Notes under the pieces: generated by a model
What the model saw: the letters and a program-made list of their open reading frames with translations, nothing else
Databases searched by the model: none
What the model was told of the DNA's origin: nothing
Position numbers and translations under genes: made by a program
Shown: one piece after another, positions 44,090 to 55,410 of the stretch
Position numbering within the stretch: the first letter of the stretch is position 1
How the letters are laid out: each line of letters starts with the position of its first letter
NCBI GenBank assembly: GCA_025084515.1
Contig: JAJAGP010001664.1
Coordinates: 1 to 64,000, forward strand
Direction: 5' to 3'
DNA: 64,000 nucleotides
From: Ancistrus triradiatus
Lineage: Eukaryota > Chordata > Actinopteri > Siluriformes > Loricariidae

Positions 44090-44310
44090 AGGGCTCAAGA
44101 CCATTACACACACCCTCACTTATACTGGGGCACTTTAGAGATGCCAGTTAACCGAATGTACATTTTTGGAATGTGGGAGAAAAATGTAGTAACTGATGCA
44201 GACAGGGAGACCGTGTACAATTCGTCGTGGCCCTTGAACCAGCAACGCTCTGAGCCCTTGTGGTACGGACTCCACAAGTCCTGAAGGCGCCCTATGGTAT
44301 CTTTGGAATT
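44090..44310 (-). repeat. fish tRNA-like dispersed repeat
   Basis: TTTAGAGATGCCAGTTAACC, TTTTGGAATGTGGGAG and CCTTGAACCAGCAACGCTCT then GAGCCCTTGTGG follow the reversed order of the repeat, ending in the tRNA-like head. Confidence 0.6.
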
Positions 44311-44833
44311 TGGAGGACAGGGCCACACCTTGAACTCTCTATATGTACCTCAAACTATTGCTGAACAATTTTGAAGTTTCTTCTGACAGTGGTAGTGACA
44401 TTAGGGAACAGTGTTGTTATGAAGAGCTGCACTTGGTCTGCAACAATGTCTAGGCAGGTGGTGTCAAAGTAAGATCCACATAAAGGCCTTATCTGAATAT
44501 TAGGTTAAATGAACAAATGGTAGTGTGTTTGTGTATTAGCTTTCTCTAAAAATGCAGTATTTTCCGTTGCCATTATTGACCCAATTTTTATGCATTGATA
44601 TAAAACAATTTTGTTTGGATTATAACTTCAGAAATGCATCAAAATATGATTTTAAGTGTTTAATTCTAATAAATAGTGAATAAAAGCACCAAAAGATGTT
44701 TTCTCCGGTCTCGATAAGAAGGTGAAAGAATACGAGAATGAACCCTTCACATTTTTAAACCCAACACCGGTGTGTAATCCAATCTGATTTATGTGTATGG
44801 CACGTTAATGCGCTCTGTATGTAATTTTCCTAC
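44311..44833. other. eya1 intron, right part
   Basis: A+T-rich sequence without a recognised feature. Confidence 0.5.
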
Positions 44834-44948
44834 CTTGAGTGGATTAATGTGAGTGCTTTCAGTGCCAGTGTTAACCAGGAATCTGTCAAAGCTTCAATTT
44901 CTGCGCGCAGTTGCAGCCAGGCCTCTCTCTTGGCCGGACCCAGCAGTC
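44834..44948 (-). CDS. eya1: eya1 coding exon, residues LLGPAKREAW...LTLIHSR
   Basis: This 115-base exon starts with the last two bases of a Gly codon and ends with two bases of an Arg codon (TCA AG|gtagga). It encodes LLGPAKREAWLQLRAEIEA followed by LTDSWLTLALKALTLIHS. The sequence lies in the alpha-helical insertion that caps the HAD phosphatase fold, leading into the core strand that carries motif II in the next exon. Acceptor and donor are both canonical, and the reading frame joins the exons on either side without adjustment. There is no sign of decay. Confidence 0.95.
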
Positions 44949-45146
44949 CTGAAACGAGCAGAGAACCTTGTTTGATTTGGCTCCGTTTCGCAAACAACTC
45001 CAGAAAATTTCGGAACGTAGCACGACCGAGTTGGTGGAGTGGGCGGGAAAAAAAAAAACCCCAAACCCAAGAGTACTTTTGTTGACACACATTTCCATTC
45101 CTGTCCGACCCAGCAATTTGCCCCGAGCAGCTTATTGCGGAATTAC

Positions 45147-45307
45147 CTCCGACGTTGTTTTTGTAGGTGGTGTAAATTTCTTTTACTCGTCTGTAGCGGA
45201 AGGCCAGCTTTCTCATCCAGTCCACACCACCTCTCACGCCCGTTGCCAGGCACAGGTTGGCGCTGGTGGCCGCGGCGTGAAAACCGTCCGTGCTGAAGTT
45301 ATATGTG
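45147..45307 (-). CDS. eya1: eya1 coding exon, residues TYNFSTDGF...KNNVGG
   Basis: This 161-base exon starts with the last base of the split Ser codon and ends with the first base of a Gly codon (GGA G|gtaatt). It encodes TYNFSTDGFHAAATSANL, then CLATGVRGGVDWMRK and LAFRYRRVKEIYTTYKNNVG, the core helical part of the EYA domain. In the EYA1 sequences I remember, the residue after TDGF is usually Pro and the KEIY is followed by Asn; here they are His and Thr, so these two positions look lineage-specific. The acceptor is TTTTCCAG. The neighbouring downstream intron is only 198 bases, the shortest in the cluster. Confidence 0.95.
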
Positions 45308-45439
45308 CTGGAAAAGAGATTAAAGTTCAGTTCAGGTACATCTTTAAACGGATTCGGTGCATTTTGTCAGGTGTGGCATAAAAAGTATGTTATTTTTGTT
45401 TGTTGTGGATTTGAGATCATAGCTTTACTAAGTCTAACA

Positions 45440-46745
45440 TTTCATTAGAAAGGACAGAGATGGACAATAACACCCCCAAACCCTAAACACCATCAGTCTA
45501 ATGGCTGTAAATCTTGAACTAACTATTAATACCATGATCATCCAATGCCTCTAAACCCCAAATTCCACAACAGACCTATGAACACCACCATGGTACAATG
45601 CCACTGACCTCTAAATACCACTACAGTCTGAAGCCTTTCAACTCTAAACACCACCAGTGTTTGATACCTCCAACCCCTAAATACCACTAGACTCTAAACC
45701 CTAAACGCCTCCCATATGCAATGCCTCAATCCTGAATACCCCCACAGTCCAATTCCATCATTTCTTATAAAAACCCTAAACGCCACCACAGTCCAGGGCC
45801 CTCAACCTCAAACACAGACACATTTTTAGTTCCTGTAAGACCTGAATACCGCCACAGATGAATTCCTCTTATTCTAATTCCTAAACACCACCACACACTA
45901 GTGACTCTAAACACTAGCCCAACCCAGTGCCCCTGAATTCTAAACGCATCAGTTGAAGCCTCTAAACCTTAAACACCACCACAGTCCCATGTCTCTAAAC
46001 CACAAATTCTATCACAGGCCACTGACCTCAACCCTGAATACCATCACAGTCTGAAGCTTCTAAACCCTAAACACCACCAAGGTCCAAAATCCCAAACCCT
46101 ATACATCACCACAGTCCAAGGCTCTCATCCTTTAACACCACCACGTTGCTGTAAATAATGAATATCATTACAGTCCACAATCCTCAACCCTAAACACCAC
46201 CACAGTCTTAATCTTCCCATTCTTCTAAACAATAAAACACCACCACAGCTTAACGCCCCTAAATTCTAAACACCACCCCAGTCCGAAGCTTTGAAACCCT
46301 AAACTCCACCAAGGTCTAATGGCTGTAAACCCTGAATACAGCTACAGGCCAATTCCTCTAATCCTTCCAAACCCTATACACCACCACGGTCCAAGTCCCT
46401 CAACCTTGAATACCCCACAGTCAGCTATTGTAAACCATGAATATCATTATAGTTCACAATCCTGAACCCTAAACACCACCACAGTTCGGTTGCTCTAAAC
46501 CCTAAACACAACCAAAGCCCAAGGCCTTCAATCCTAAACACCACCATAGTTCCAATTCCTCAAAATCCTGAATACCACCACAGTCAAATTCCTCTAATCC
46601 TTTTAAATTCTAAACACCACCACGGTTCAGTTCCTCTAAACCCTGAATACCACCGCAGTCCAGTGCTGCTAGACCCTAAGCACAATCAGATGCCTCCAAA
46701 CCCTAAATGACTCGCACAGCCAAATGCCCCCAAGCTACACTTTTT
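45440..46745. repeat. 1.3 kb CCCTAAA-type minisatellite in an eya1 intron
   Basis: The intron between the ECDQ and TYNF exons is mostly made of degenerate tandem units of about 30-40 bases. The consensus on the plus strand is close to CCCTAAACACCACCACAGTC followed by CAATGCCTCTAAA. Roughly three dozen units can be counted, with variants such as CCTGAATACCACCACAG. Every unit carries a CCCTAA or CCCTAAA telomere-like word. On the eya1 sense strand the array is G-rich, with GGTGGTGTTTAGGG in each unit. There is no ORF across it and no sign of a CRISPR layout, since units are contiguous and degenerate. Confidence 0.9.
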
Positions 46746-47035
46746 AGTATCATACAGGCTAACACTACAGTTTGTTTGCAGGCTTTGTCCTTTGTAGTTG
46801 TTATTTTCCGCAATGTACTTTTAAATCTTTCATATTTCTCAAAAAGTATCTTTAATGACTTTTGCTTGTGGAGCCCTGCTTAAAGAACCTTTTTTGTCCA
46901 TGTAGCTGGTGTTATTACTGTTTTTATAACATTTATAGTAATAGTAATGTACAACTCAAGCTCTGTGATGCCACCAAAACATGCAGTGCGTCAGTAGAGA
47001 GGGCTGCGTCCCTTTTGAGCGGCATGTTGCTTTAC

Positions 47036-47094
47036 CTCAGGTCTTGACCGTTGTCGTCCGAGGACACGTCGTCGATGTGGACCTGATCACACTC
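47036..47094 (-). CDS. eya1: eya1 coding exon, residues ECDQVHIDD...NGQDLS
   Basis: This is the most 5' exon of eya1 in the window. It begins in phase 0 after a CTGCAG acceptor and ends with a split Ser codon (AG|C) before GTAAAG. It encodes ECDQVHIDDVSSDDNGQDL, an acidic stretch of the EYA domain that is nearly invariant in vertebrate EYA1. The upstream intron side reads CTCCTTCTTCTGCAG, a good pyrimidine-tract acceptor. The exon that should precede it, ending in ...FFNDLE, is not recognisable in the next 16.9 kb. Length (59 bases) and phase agree with the downstream exon. Confidence 0.9.
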
Positions 47095-48290
47095 CTGCAG
47101 AAGAAGGAGAAGAAGAGGTTGGGATTAAGATGTGTGTGTGAAATTGGGTGTGATTTGGCAGGTCGGATCCATGCGGAGTGAGTAATGTCAACAACTGTGG
47201 AATTCCCGTCTCGAAGCTTTAAGCCGTGGACGGAAAGACCAAATCACGCCCTTAAAACCACTTCCAGCCTCAAACACCCCTGCACTCCCAACCTGCTTCG
47301 TCCTAATAAAAATAAACACAACCGTCAGGGGTGCGAGGGTGGAGCCGCCTGGGTTCAGCCATGACTACTGGAGGGGAATCTCATCTCAATGTTTTTTTTA
47401 AATCCAGCGCTACATAAACATCGCCCGGGACCGAGTTCAAAAACGCAACTCCGTGTCATGCCACGGAGTTTGGGATTCCGAATCTGAAGTCATTACTCTC
47501 TATTTGTTAAAATCACAGCACTGAAATATTTAATTTAGAGTCATTAGATTGAAATGTGTATCGTTTTTACGATGGTCTGCCCTAAATAAACAACAGGCCT
47601 GGAATTCAGAAGATCACAGGCATCCCTGGAGTAACCAGTGCATCCACCGCTCCCTTGGCTTGGCCCTCGTTTTTTGGAGAGGCCGTCGCGTTCCACAGCT
47701 CCGAGCCCACGCTAACGCAAACCAGACCTTCTGCTAAACGTAACATACTAGAAAAATTGAACCTGATGCTAACCGCCAATGAAATTATGACCTCTGATTG
47801 CTGCCGAGCCACACACCAGCACGGCCCGGGGCCTTTTTCTCCTGCTCAGAGCAGACTGAAAATCTGTTATTAGTTTGCCATTTATAGGCGTCCCCCCCAA
47901 ATTCCCCTCCATCCAGCTCACCCACCCACCCACCCACCCACCCACCCACCAGGGCCTGCTGTTGGAGGAGGCTTGGATGTTTGGGAGTCCCGTTAGTGGT
48001 CCAGATGGAAAGAGGATCGCAGTGTTCAGCTGCAGTGTCATAAAAGGTTTGATTCAGTTTATTGAAGTAGAGATGGAAGTTTTATAGTTTAAAAAAGATT
48101 TTATAATTGATATTTCGAGATTATAAGGGCAAAGCTTGCTTACTCGGGATGCAGAGCAAAAGCAACTCGTCGTTTCCTCAGTGCTGACGTTTTACATACC
48201 AGGCTAATGCTGAGGGTAAGAGGGGCTTTAGACCGTAAACCTCTTTTATTTTACTGGTTCCCCTCTGAACAAATTTTTCATCTCCCTAGA

Positions 48291-48292
<2 letters not shown>
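47095..48292. other. eya1 upstream intron, unique sequence
   Basis: CpG-containing, free of large repeats apart from a (CCCA)n run at 47920-47951. No upstream eya1 exon was found. Could contain intronic regulatory sequence. Confidence 0.35.
47920..47951. repeat. (CCCA)n microsatellite
   Basis: About eight CCCA units; G-rich on the eya1 sense strand. Confidence 0.95.

Positions 48293-48327
<35 letters not shown>
48293..48327. repeat. (TG)n microsatellite
   Basis: A TG run of about 17 units followed by a G run. Confidence 0.97.
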
Positions 48328-48330
<3 letters not shown>

Positions 48331-49470
48331 GGGGGGGTGACATGCCGAGAAACTCAAACCAGCTGTTCTTTAACAGAATTAAAATCTTGACCCCGAGAAC
48401 CTTTGCTCTTACGCGGGCCGTCTCTCCCAGTTCCAAAGAGGAAAAGACTTTGACCCACTGCCCTTCTTTTTCTCTCTAGGGCTCCACACTCTCCGATGAG
48501 GGCAGGAGGGAGGGTTTCGGGTGAATGGCGGGAGGGATGTGTGACCTCACATGGAGATTTGGGAGCGTTTTGGGTGCGGAAGATGGACCGAAGCTGTTTT
48601 GTTGGATCTGTTCTGTTAATACGACTCAAGAACCAATTTGTCAGATGTTGCTTACTGAAAAAATACCAAAATGCATCTGGTTGGAGAGTTGAACGTGATT
48701 GAACCTTAAAATCGGGACTCATTTAAAGACGTGCACGAAGTTCTAGGAAAATATAGGAAATATGAAACTTTTTTATGGCATTATATACACTCTAATATAT
48801 TTATACAATTTTGAGTCATATATTTGTTGCATGGCAATATATGGGAGCTAGAGCATTCTGTGTACTACTGATTTATGTAAATTAAGTATATTTATCATCT
48901 ATACCCTATTTCATGTTATTTTGTTCCACTGCGCAAGAGAAAATATGTCTGGAACAGTCACTGCTCATGACGTCTTTATAAACAGTAACTTAAGAATGAA
49001 TGCTCCTGCATCGTCTTTTTCTCCCTAAATCTCCTGTAGATGGGAGTCTGCACGATCTGACACATTTGTTTGTTTATGCAACAAGAGACAGAATCATCAG
49101 TCAAAATGAACATCATATTATTTTTATATCTTATATTTACGCAGTACATCACGAGGGGGGAGTGTTATCGCAAATAACGTCGCGGTGAGTGCCATAGATA
49201 ATTGCAGTCATGATGTTATCCGCATTAACACAAGACATTGAGTGTCCTGTTGCTTTTATGCAATAATTTTGTTTTTACAACAAAATCTACAAAAAAGACG
49301 ACAGTTCTCTACCATGCTCTAAGACGGCGTGTTACAAAAGGTTTATATAACACTACTGAGTAACGTTAGTGTGAAATACAAAGTTCAAATAAGTGAAGAT
49401 TAAAGAAAAAAGCGATAATTTAAGTGATAGGCTATTTTTTTAGGGTTATTGAGTTAAAGCCAGATTAATT
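48328..49470. other. nothing recognised
   Basis: No exon or named repeat. A pyrimidine tract and CTCTAGGG at 48461-48481 resemble a splice acceptor on the plus strand, but no exon follows. Confidence 0.4.
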
Positions 49471-49605
49471 TCTATACCTATAGAGCATTGTCTCAAAGCA
49501 GCTTAGGAATTTTATATCTGCTGATATCCAAGGCCAGTCCCAAATTGAGCAAACGTGGGACGACAGTGGCAAGGAAAATCTCGGAAGGGCTCAAAAACTA
49601 ATTAA
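49471..49605 (-). mobile_element. V-SINE / L2-tail SINE, inverted
   Basis: ATAGAGCATTGTCTCAAAGC then AGTGGCAAGGAAAATCTC is the reverse of the V-SINE tail and body. The head is missing. Confidence 0.7.
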
Positions 49606-49689
49606 AAACTTTATAGTAATTGTTTGAATAAACAGAAACTAAATGCATATTAAGAAATAATAGAAATGAATACATATTATTAGCCATGA

Positions 49690-49825
49690 CAGGAGCAAGG
49701 TTACAAATTGTCGAACACTCTGGAGAATTTAGAGATACCAATTAACCTAACATGAGGAAAGCTGAGTACGGGGGAAACTCATGCATACAGAGGAAGAACA
49801 TGCACTCCACACAGCGGTTCCTTTT
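49690..49825 (-). repeat. fish tRNA-like dispersed repeat, partial
   Basis: TTAGAGATACCAATTAACCT and GGAAGAACATGCACTCCACA are reversed body segments of the teleost repeat. Confidence 0.55.
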
Positions 49826-50435
49826 TGATTTGTCTTGTAGTAAGTACATATGAAGATGCCTTTTTTTTTTGTTTGTTTGTTTTTTCCTTTTCTTTTTAAG
49901 GATTCCTGTTTTGTGCGTGTTTACTTTTCAAATCAATCTAAACATCATTTTGCTGGAATTTCATCTTTTTAAAACTGTGATGCTAAACGTGTACCATAAT
50001 GAACTTGAAAAGCTGAAGTAATCAATATTGTAACAGCTTTTAGGTCTTTGTAGTCTTTTAAAAAAGATTCTTTCAACTTTCACAAATGAAGACAGAGATT
50101 CTAAGACAAAGACTTAATGAAACAGCTTGCGTATGTCATAATTTGAAGCATTATAAAAAGTCATAGTAGCATTAAACCTTTTGAGGATCTAAGTTTATTT
50201 GTTAAGAAGAATAAAATTAATCTTAAATTAAATGGCGTTAGATCAGCATGAAATGTAGATCCTTAATGTTCTGCATTCTCTTTGCTTTATTGCTACTTTT
50301 CGTTTACCCGCATGTTTTACGTGTGATGCCTTTCCGTGTTTAAATTCCTTGACTGTTCAAGCACAACCGGTGGACTGGAATGAAAGTGGGTCTGAAGAAC
50401 TCGCTTTGTTCCCTAAATCCTGTATCTGACTTACA

Positions 50436-50437
<2 letters not shown>
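49826..50437. other. nothing recognised
   Basis: A+T-rich with a T/G-rich run at 49860-49900. Confidence 0.4.

Positions 50438-50490
<53 letters not shown>
50438..50490. repeat. (TC)n microsatellite
   Basis: A perfect CT run of about 26 units. Confidence 0.98.
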
Positions 50491-50493
<3 letters not shown>

Positions 50494-51047
50494 CGGATTG
50501 GGTAGAGGGTGTAGGGGGTGGCCGAAGATAAATTTTGGGGTCGCGACCCCCTCCCCCTCCTCCCCTTTAGAGATGACAGACCTCGCGAATTTAGCGGCGG
50601 CATTGAGAACCTGCGAACCGTAGCTTTGGTGTTTTCACATGGCCCAAGCGTGTGGAGTCGGAGGAATGCTGCGATGATGGCTGGAATCGCTCAGACTGCA
50701 CTATTGTTACTCTGCTCACCCAGAACCAGAACTGGACTGGTAGTAACACATCTATCGGTGTATTTTAGTTGAGTAATCCTTATGATTCGGACGTGTTGAG
50801 CGTAGTTCGTTCCTCCATGCAAATGTACTCTTCCCATAGATAGATTGTTAATGAAATAAAGAAAATTTAGATTTTGCCAGTAATCTGACAAAGTTTACAT
50901 GTGCTTGAGTAATCAGATAACGGGTAAGCTCCAGGTTTAAATGACTCGTATTTCTACTTTTGCAACCAGCCAATAATCTCACAGAGATGTGACGTAAATT
51001 TCAAAATCAAATATGAAATAATAAAAGTATTCATTTTTTTGAGTATA
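50491..51047. other. nothing recognised
   Basis: GC-richer at 50500-50700, then A+T-rich. No exon framed. Confidence 0.4.
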
Positions 51048-51372
51048 TGCAGGTAGCCCTCGACTTACGACGTTGATCCGTTCCTACGTCGCGTCGTAAA
51101 CCGATTTTCGGTGTAAGCTGGAACATACGTACATACTGTACGTAAATAACATACTGTAAGCACTTATCCTATCCTAACACAGTAATTATTAAAAAACGAG
51201 CCGCGTAACCGTGTATTCTTCCGCTGCGCACACCAAACACGAAGTTTGCGTTACGACATTTACGACGCAAAACCACTTAAGTCGAAACAAGGCTTTATAC
51301 AGTAAATGGGAGATGTGTCGTAACCACAAAACATTGTAACTCGGGACTGACGTAACCCGAGGACCTCCTGTA
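51048..51372. mobile_element. mariner-like miniature element, about 325 bases
   Basis: The start TGCAGGTAGCCCTCGACTTA mirrors the end GTAACCCGAGGACCTCCTGT then A. The interior has more reversed echoes (CTACGTCGCGTCGTAAACCG and CATTTACGACGCAAAACC). TA at the right end and TG at the left. It is CpG-rich for its surroundings and has no coding capacity. Confidence 0.7.
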
Positions 51373-52138
51373 CTGTGTTTCAGAATCGATAGCCGTTTAA
51401 TTCCAGGGTTGCCAGATCCCGCCTCAAAAAAATCTGCTGCAGTCAATGGAAAAATAGGTCAAATAGAGATTTAGAACAAGTGGACCTGGCAAGTGTGTCG
51501 TGTTAGGAAATCAGGTAACTGGTATACAGGCAATGAGTAATCCGATAACTGGGGTAAAATCCAGCTCATTGTCTCTGTGTAGTACGGCATAGGTTTAATT
51601 CATCCTGATCGAGTCAGGATTATAAGATGAACTAGAATAATGATTCTGTACAACACTAGAACTCTCATGTGTTTGTTTCGTACCATAGTCAGGCTGTGAA
51701 TTGGAGTTGGGGTTAAGAGAATCTGTTTGGGATGTGGATTATGGATATTGTTGAGCGAAGCGAAAATGTGAAACACTGAGTTTTCACCTCAAAACTATGC
51801 ATGTTTTTATTTAATAATTTTGATGCAGCCAAAAATGTACAAGCACAAAATGTCTTCTTCAAGTGATGATTACTGCTCATGGAAAAATTAAAATGCTGAG
51901 ATCAGGTACATCCGATTTTGGATTTTGGAGCACTGAGAGTTACAGCATCTCATAAAACAGCGTTTAAGCTTTTTCTCATATATTAATGACTATTCGTTTT
52001 TATTAATATTACTATAGTCCATAACCTGAACATTTTATAAGCGAGTAAAATTTATCCGTGACTCCAAGGAAGAGAGGGAACAATGGACAGCAACTGTAAA
52101 GGACACCAAAACAAAAAAAGAAAAAGAAAAGTCTTGTT
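51373..52138. other. nothing recognised
   Basis: A+T-rich intron sequence. Confidence 0.4.
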
Positions 52139-52300
52139 ACAAAGTATGAAAAGGCTGCCAACGGAGAGGCAGAGCGAAAGTACAGGCGCTGCTTCTCTGT
52201 GATTGGTCAGTGAGTTTTTGTCATCGAAAGTTCACAAAAATCTGACAGAGGGCGAATAATAAGCCTCGCATTTTGTGAAAGTGCTCAAATGAATTTACTG
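52139..52300 (+). repeat. unclassified dispersed repeat, copy 3
   Basis: AGTATGAAAAGGCTGCCAAC, GGAGAGGCAGAGCGAAAGTA, CAGGCGCTGCTTCTCTGTGA and TTGGTCAGTGAGTTTTTGTC align with copy 2 at 28890. It is shorter by the CATGAGGCACAGAAGCGACG segment, which is deleted here. Confidence 0.75.
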
Positions 52301-53580
52301 TTAGGAAAAAATGCGTATCGATTGTGATTGGGTTGTTGATTCCCAGTCTTGTCGTGTCAGATAAAGTTACGATACACAACCGAATAAAAATTCAGCGATG
52401 AGTGGCTGCATGATGCTGTAAATTGGAGCGTAGCATTTAGTTATGAGCCGTTAGCGTGGTGTTTACATACGCTACATCCGTCGGCGGCTGGGAAGAAACA
52501 ACACGAGGAAGAACGGAGGCAGCCAGCGAGCATAATGCAATACGGATGTTTCTAGAACGACGGGGTGGGAGACGCCAGGTTTTTGTAGTTTGAAATAATC
52601 ATTTTTTTGACGTACTACAGCTCGGTAGCCAAAGTCCTTCCTCCGGCCAACAGGAAGAATCGGCCTGATTGCTTAATGACAGATGACAGAGGAACAAAGG
52701 AGCCTCTGATAGCCGCGGCGAAAGCAGGAAAAAAAAATTCCGAGAGGGAACTGAAAGAGGGAGAGAGAGAGAACGAGCTGTTTTTCAGGTGTTTATTTAT
52801 TTTACAGTTTGCGAGCACGCGAGGGCCGTGCGATGCCGGCCGGGATGAGGGGAAAATGTGACGAATTAAACAGAAAGACAAATTGTTTGCCCAGGGAGTA
52901 ATTAGGTACGGGTTGCAGAGGAGGATCTTCGTACGGTCTACAGTAGGAACATCTGGACCGAGTTAGCGGTGAATGTGAAGATCTCGGCAAGCGCTGAAGG
53001 AAGAGCCGAGATCGACAAGAGCTTTCAGTCGCTCTGCTCCTTTATTGCCTCTTCCATCTTGTAGAACATCATCTTCTCGGGATTGATCGTCTTTCACTCC
53101 GGCTTCAACACGACACCATTCCTCGTAAGAGTGCGCCATAAATATGCGGTGAATCGTTTTTAGCCAACGCACAAACGGGATTTTTATGGCTTTGGTAGTT
53201 GTGACGAGCCAAAATGGCTTTCGTGGAGCTGAAAGCCGGAAATGCTTTGACCCGTCTTTGTGCTTTTGATTTAGCCTTATGTACAACCTTTTACAACGTT
53301 ACCCTGTCGGGGTTTCAAATCGCATCCAAACACACACCGCGGACCGAATCATTATTTGTTATTAAAGCATTTATTACTAACAAAGCAATGCACAACCGGA
53401 AAGTTGGACGAGGTGGTCGAGAGGCAATTTTGTGTCAATCTGCAAACGGATAGGTCCAGTTCTAAAATCTGTAGCTGAGCCGCAGTCAAGCAGTCGATTG
53501 AATTTTGTCTTAATGCTGCACTTCATTAACTTTACTAAAGCGATAAACTTGGCCATTAGCCTGCTCAGTAAGAATCTGAT
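52301..53580. other. unique CpG-containing intron block (52380-53460)
   Basis: More than 1 kb without transposon matches, including GGGAGTAATTAGGTACGGGT at 52895. The 107-residue minus frame at 52963-53286 has no EYA or other known motif. Candidate regulatory DNA, by inference. Confidence 0.25.
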
Positions 53581-53720
53581 TTATTTCTATAACGCTTTTT
53601 ACGATGGAACGTTGTCTCAAAGCGGCTTTACAGTTTTGTATTATCTTCTTTATATAAGGCCGATACCTAATTGAGCAAGCCTGAGGTGACAGTGGCAAGG
53701 AAAATCCCTAGTTTGAGGTG
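53581..53720 (-). mobile_element. V-SINE / L2-tail SINE, inverted
   Basis: TTTCTATAACGCTTTTTACG and ACGTTGTCTCAAAGCGGC then ACAGTGGCAAGGAAAATCCC are the reversed tail and body. Confidence 0.75.
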
Positions 53721-53744
53721 AGTTTTGATTTAGGCAGTGGATCA

Positions 53745-53880
53745 GCATTTGTTCGTTCACTTTCTTATCCGCTTAATCCCGGGTCAGGGTTGCGGGAGAC
53801 TGATGCCTGGTTGGCAGCACAGGGTGCAAGGCAGGAACAACCCTAGACAGGGCGCCAGTCCATCGTAGGGCCCACACATT

Positions 53881-53923
<43 letters not shown>

Positions 53924-54060
53924 GGACACTTTAGCATAATCAATTAACCTAAAGCATGTCTTGGGGAGCATGCAGACTTCACACAGAAAGAACCCAGACT
54001 GCTCCACTTGGGTTCGAACCCAGGACCTTCTTGCAGTGTGGAAACAGTGTTACCCACCGA
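53745..54060 (-). repeat. fish tRNA-like dispersed repeat with internal (CA)n
   Basis: TATCCGCTTAATCCCGGGTC, AACCCTAGACAGGGCGCCAG, the CA run at 53883-53920, TTGGGACACTTTAGC and GTTCGAACCCAGGACCTTCT form the longest copy of this repeat in the window. The right end is the reversed tRNA-like head. Confidence 0.75.
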
Positions 54061-54219
54061 GCAAATGTGTCGTCCAGTAGAATTAACAAAGGACGAAAAG
54101 AGAGGCTGGAAAGAATTAAGGTTGAAATTAACAGCTGTAAGTTGGGACTGTAAACCAACAACATGGCTTTCACTGATTTAAATTTGTTATGCTGAGGGAA
54201 TATGTCTTTTTAAAATATG

Positions 54220-54420
54220 TCTTTCGATCCCGACCTCAGGTCTGGGTTTGCTCCGAGTGCGTCCCACGTTACAAAGATATGCGTTAGGTTAATTGGTCGC
54301 TCTAAATTGGCCCAGTACAAGTGTGGGACATGTTGACTTAAGTGGATAAGGTACTAGACTGTAGACCAGAATGTCCAGGGATCAAGTCCCACCTCTGCCA
54401 AGAACCCAGAATTGCTTGAC
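54220..54420 (+). repeat. tRNA-like SINE pieces
   Basis: TAGGTTAATTGGTCGCTCTA belongs to the teleost repeat body; AGTGGATAAGGTACTAGACT then AGGGATCAAGTCCCACCTCT resembles tRNA A and B boxes of another SINE. Confidence 0.55.
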
Positions 54421-54863
54421 TGGAAAGATTCTATAAGTTGTAAGCCGATCTGGATAAATTAATAAAATTACGTAAATATAAATGTACAGAAGTGTAGTAT
54501 AGATGTAAACATGCTCCTGCCGTGAATTGCCATTGGTGCCGATGTTAAATAAATAAACAAACCAACAAAAGAGAAATGGAGAGTGAAGTGAAGTCAAGAC
54601 GACGTTACGGAATAATTATTGAATTCCAATGTAGTAATAACTGATTTATCTGTTATCCATTTTGTATTTAATCAAACTGTTATGTTATCATTGTTCAAAG
54701 GCATTTTTTATGGAGGTCTTTTATGCTCTTTTAAGATCAATGCACCGTTGCATTTTCCGAAAAATATTTTCTATCGCTTGTCCTGCAGTTGATCCATTTC
54801 ACACCGTAGATCTGAGTAGCAGAATCCGACGTTATTTCCGTTTGTTTATACGACACAAAAGGT
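54421..54863. other. nothing recognised
   Basis: A+T-rich, no feature identified. Confidence 0.4.
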
Positions 54864-54871
54864 AGAGACAG

Positions 54872-55410
54872 TAGGGGTGGGCATTATGGTACAAATATTA
54901 TACCACGATAATTGAAGTCATTATCACGATACACGATATTTATCATGATATACGTTATCACAGACAACAATGCATCAGTAGCGACAGATTCTTAAAAACT
55001 ACTATTCAGATATTATCCCGTACTTAATGAGATTTGTATTCAAAATGTGCTGCACTTCATCCATTTAAACAGGGCTGATTACACTCCTCCTAAGAAGGTG
55101 AGTGTTCTTTAAGCACCGACGATATTTACAATTACAGCATTTAGCAGACACCCTTATCCAGAACGACTTACAATTGATACAGTCTTACAGTCCAAGCAAT
55201 TGTGGGTTAAGGGCCTTGCTCAAGGACCTTACAGTGGCAGCTTGGCAGATGTGGGATTTGAACCCTGGACCTTCTGGTCTAGAGTCCAGTAATTTACCCG
55301 CTAGGCTACCACAGTCCCACGATATCCTCCATACGCTCAGAAAAGCGTACCGTTTACCCTGAAAAAATGTATAACGATACGATAAAATATCGTCCTATTG
55401 CCCACCCCTA
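54872..55410. mobile_element. hAT-like non-autonomous element with 8-base target duplication
   Basis: Terminal inverted repeats TAGGGGTGGGCA and TGCCCACCCCTA (one base of tolerance) enclose 539 bases. The flanks AGAGACAG (54864-54871) and AGCGACAG (55411-55418) match at seven of eight positions, as expected of an old hAT target duplication. The interior is ATATCG-rich with no transposase, and a complete SINE-like repeat sits inside it. Confidence 0.8.
55130..55320 (-). mobile_element. fish SINE nested in the hAT-like element
   Basis: GCATTTAGCAGACACCCTTA, CCAGAACGACTTACAATT, GGGTTAAGGGCCTTGCTCAA and GATTTGAACCCTGGACCTTC end in a reversed tRNA-like head (GCTAGGCTACCAC). This repeat is common in ostariophysan fish by memory. 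Its insertion must post-date the host element. Confidence 0.7.

Noticed and set aside
45440..46745. CRISPR-like repeat array
   Set aside because: Units are contiguous and degenerate with no unique spacers, and the DNA is vertebrate; it is a minisatellite.
48461..48500. Plus-strand splice acceptor (pyrimidine tract then CTAG)
   Set aside because: The following sequence does not encode any recognisable protein and no donor fits.
52963..53286. 107-residue minus frame as a missing eya1 exon
   Set aside because: It lacks the expected FIWDLDET or FFNDLE motifs and has no acceptor/donor pair in phase.
54005..54060. Possible tRNA gene on the minus strand
   Set aside because: The tRNA-like end belongs to a longer dispersed fish repeat that continues into its body at 53745-54000.
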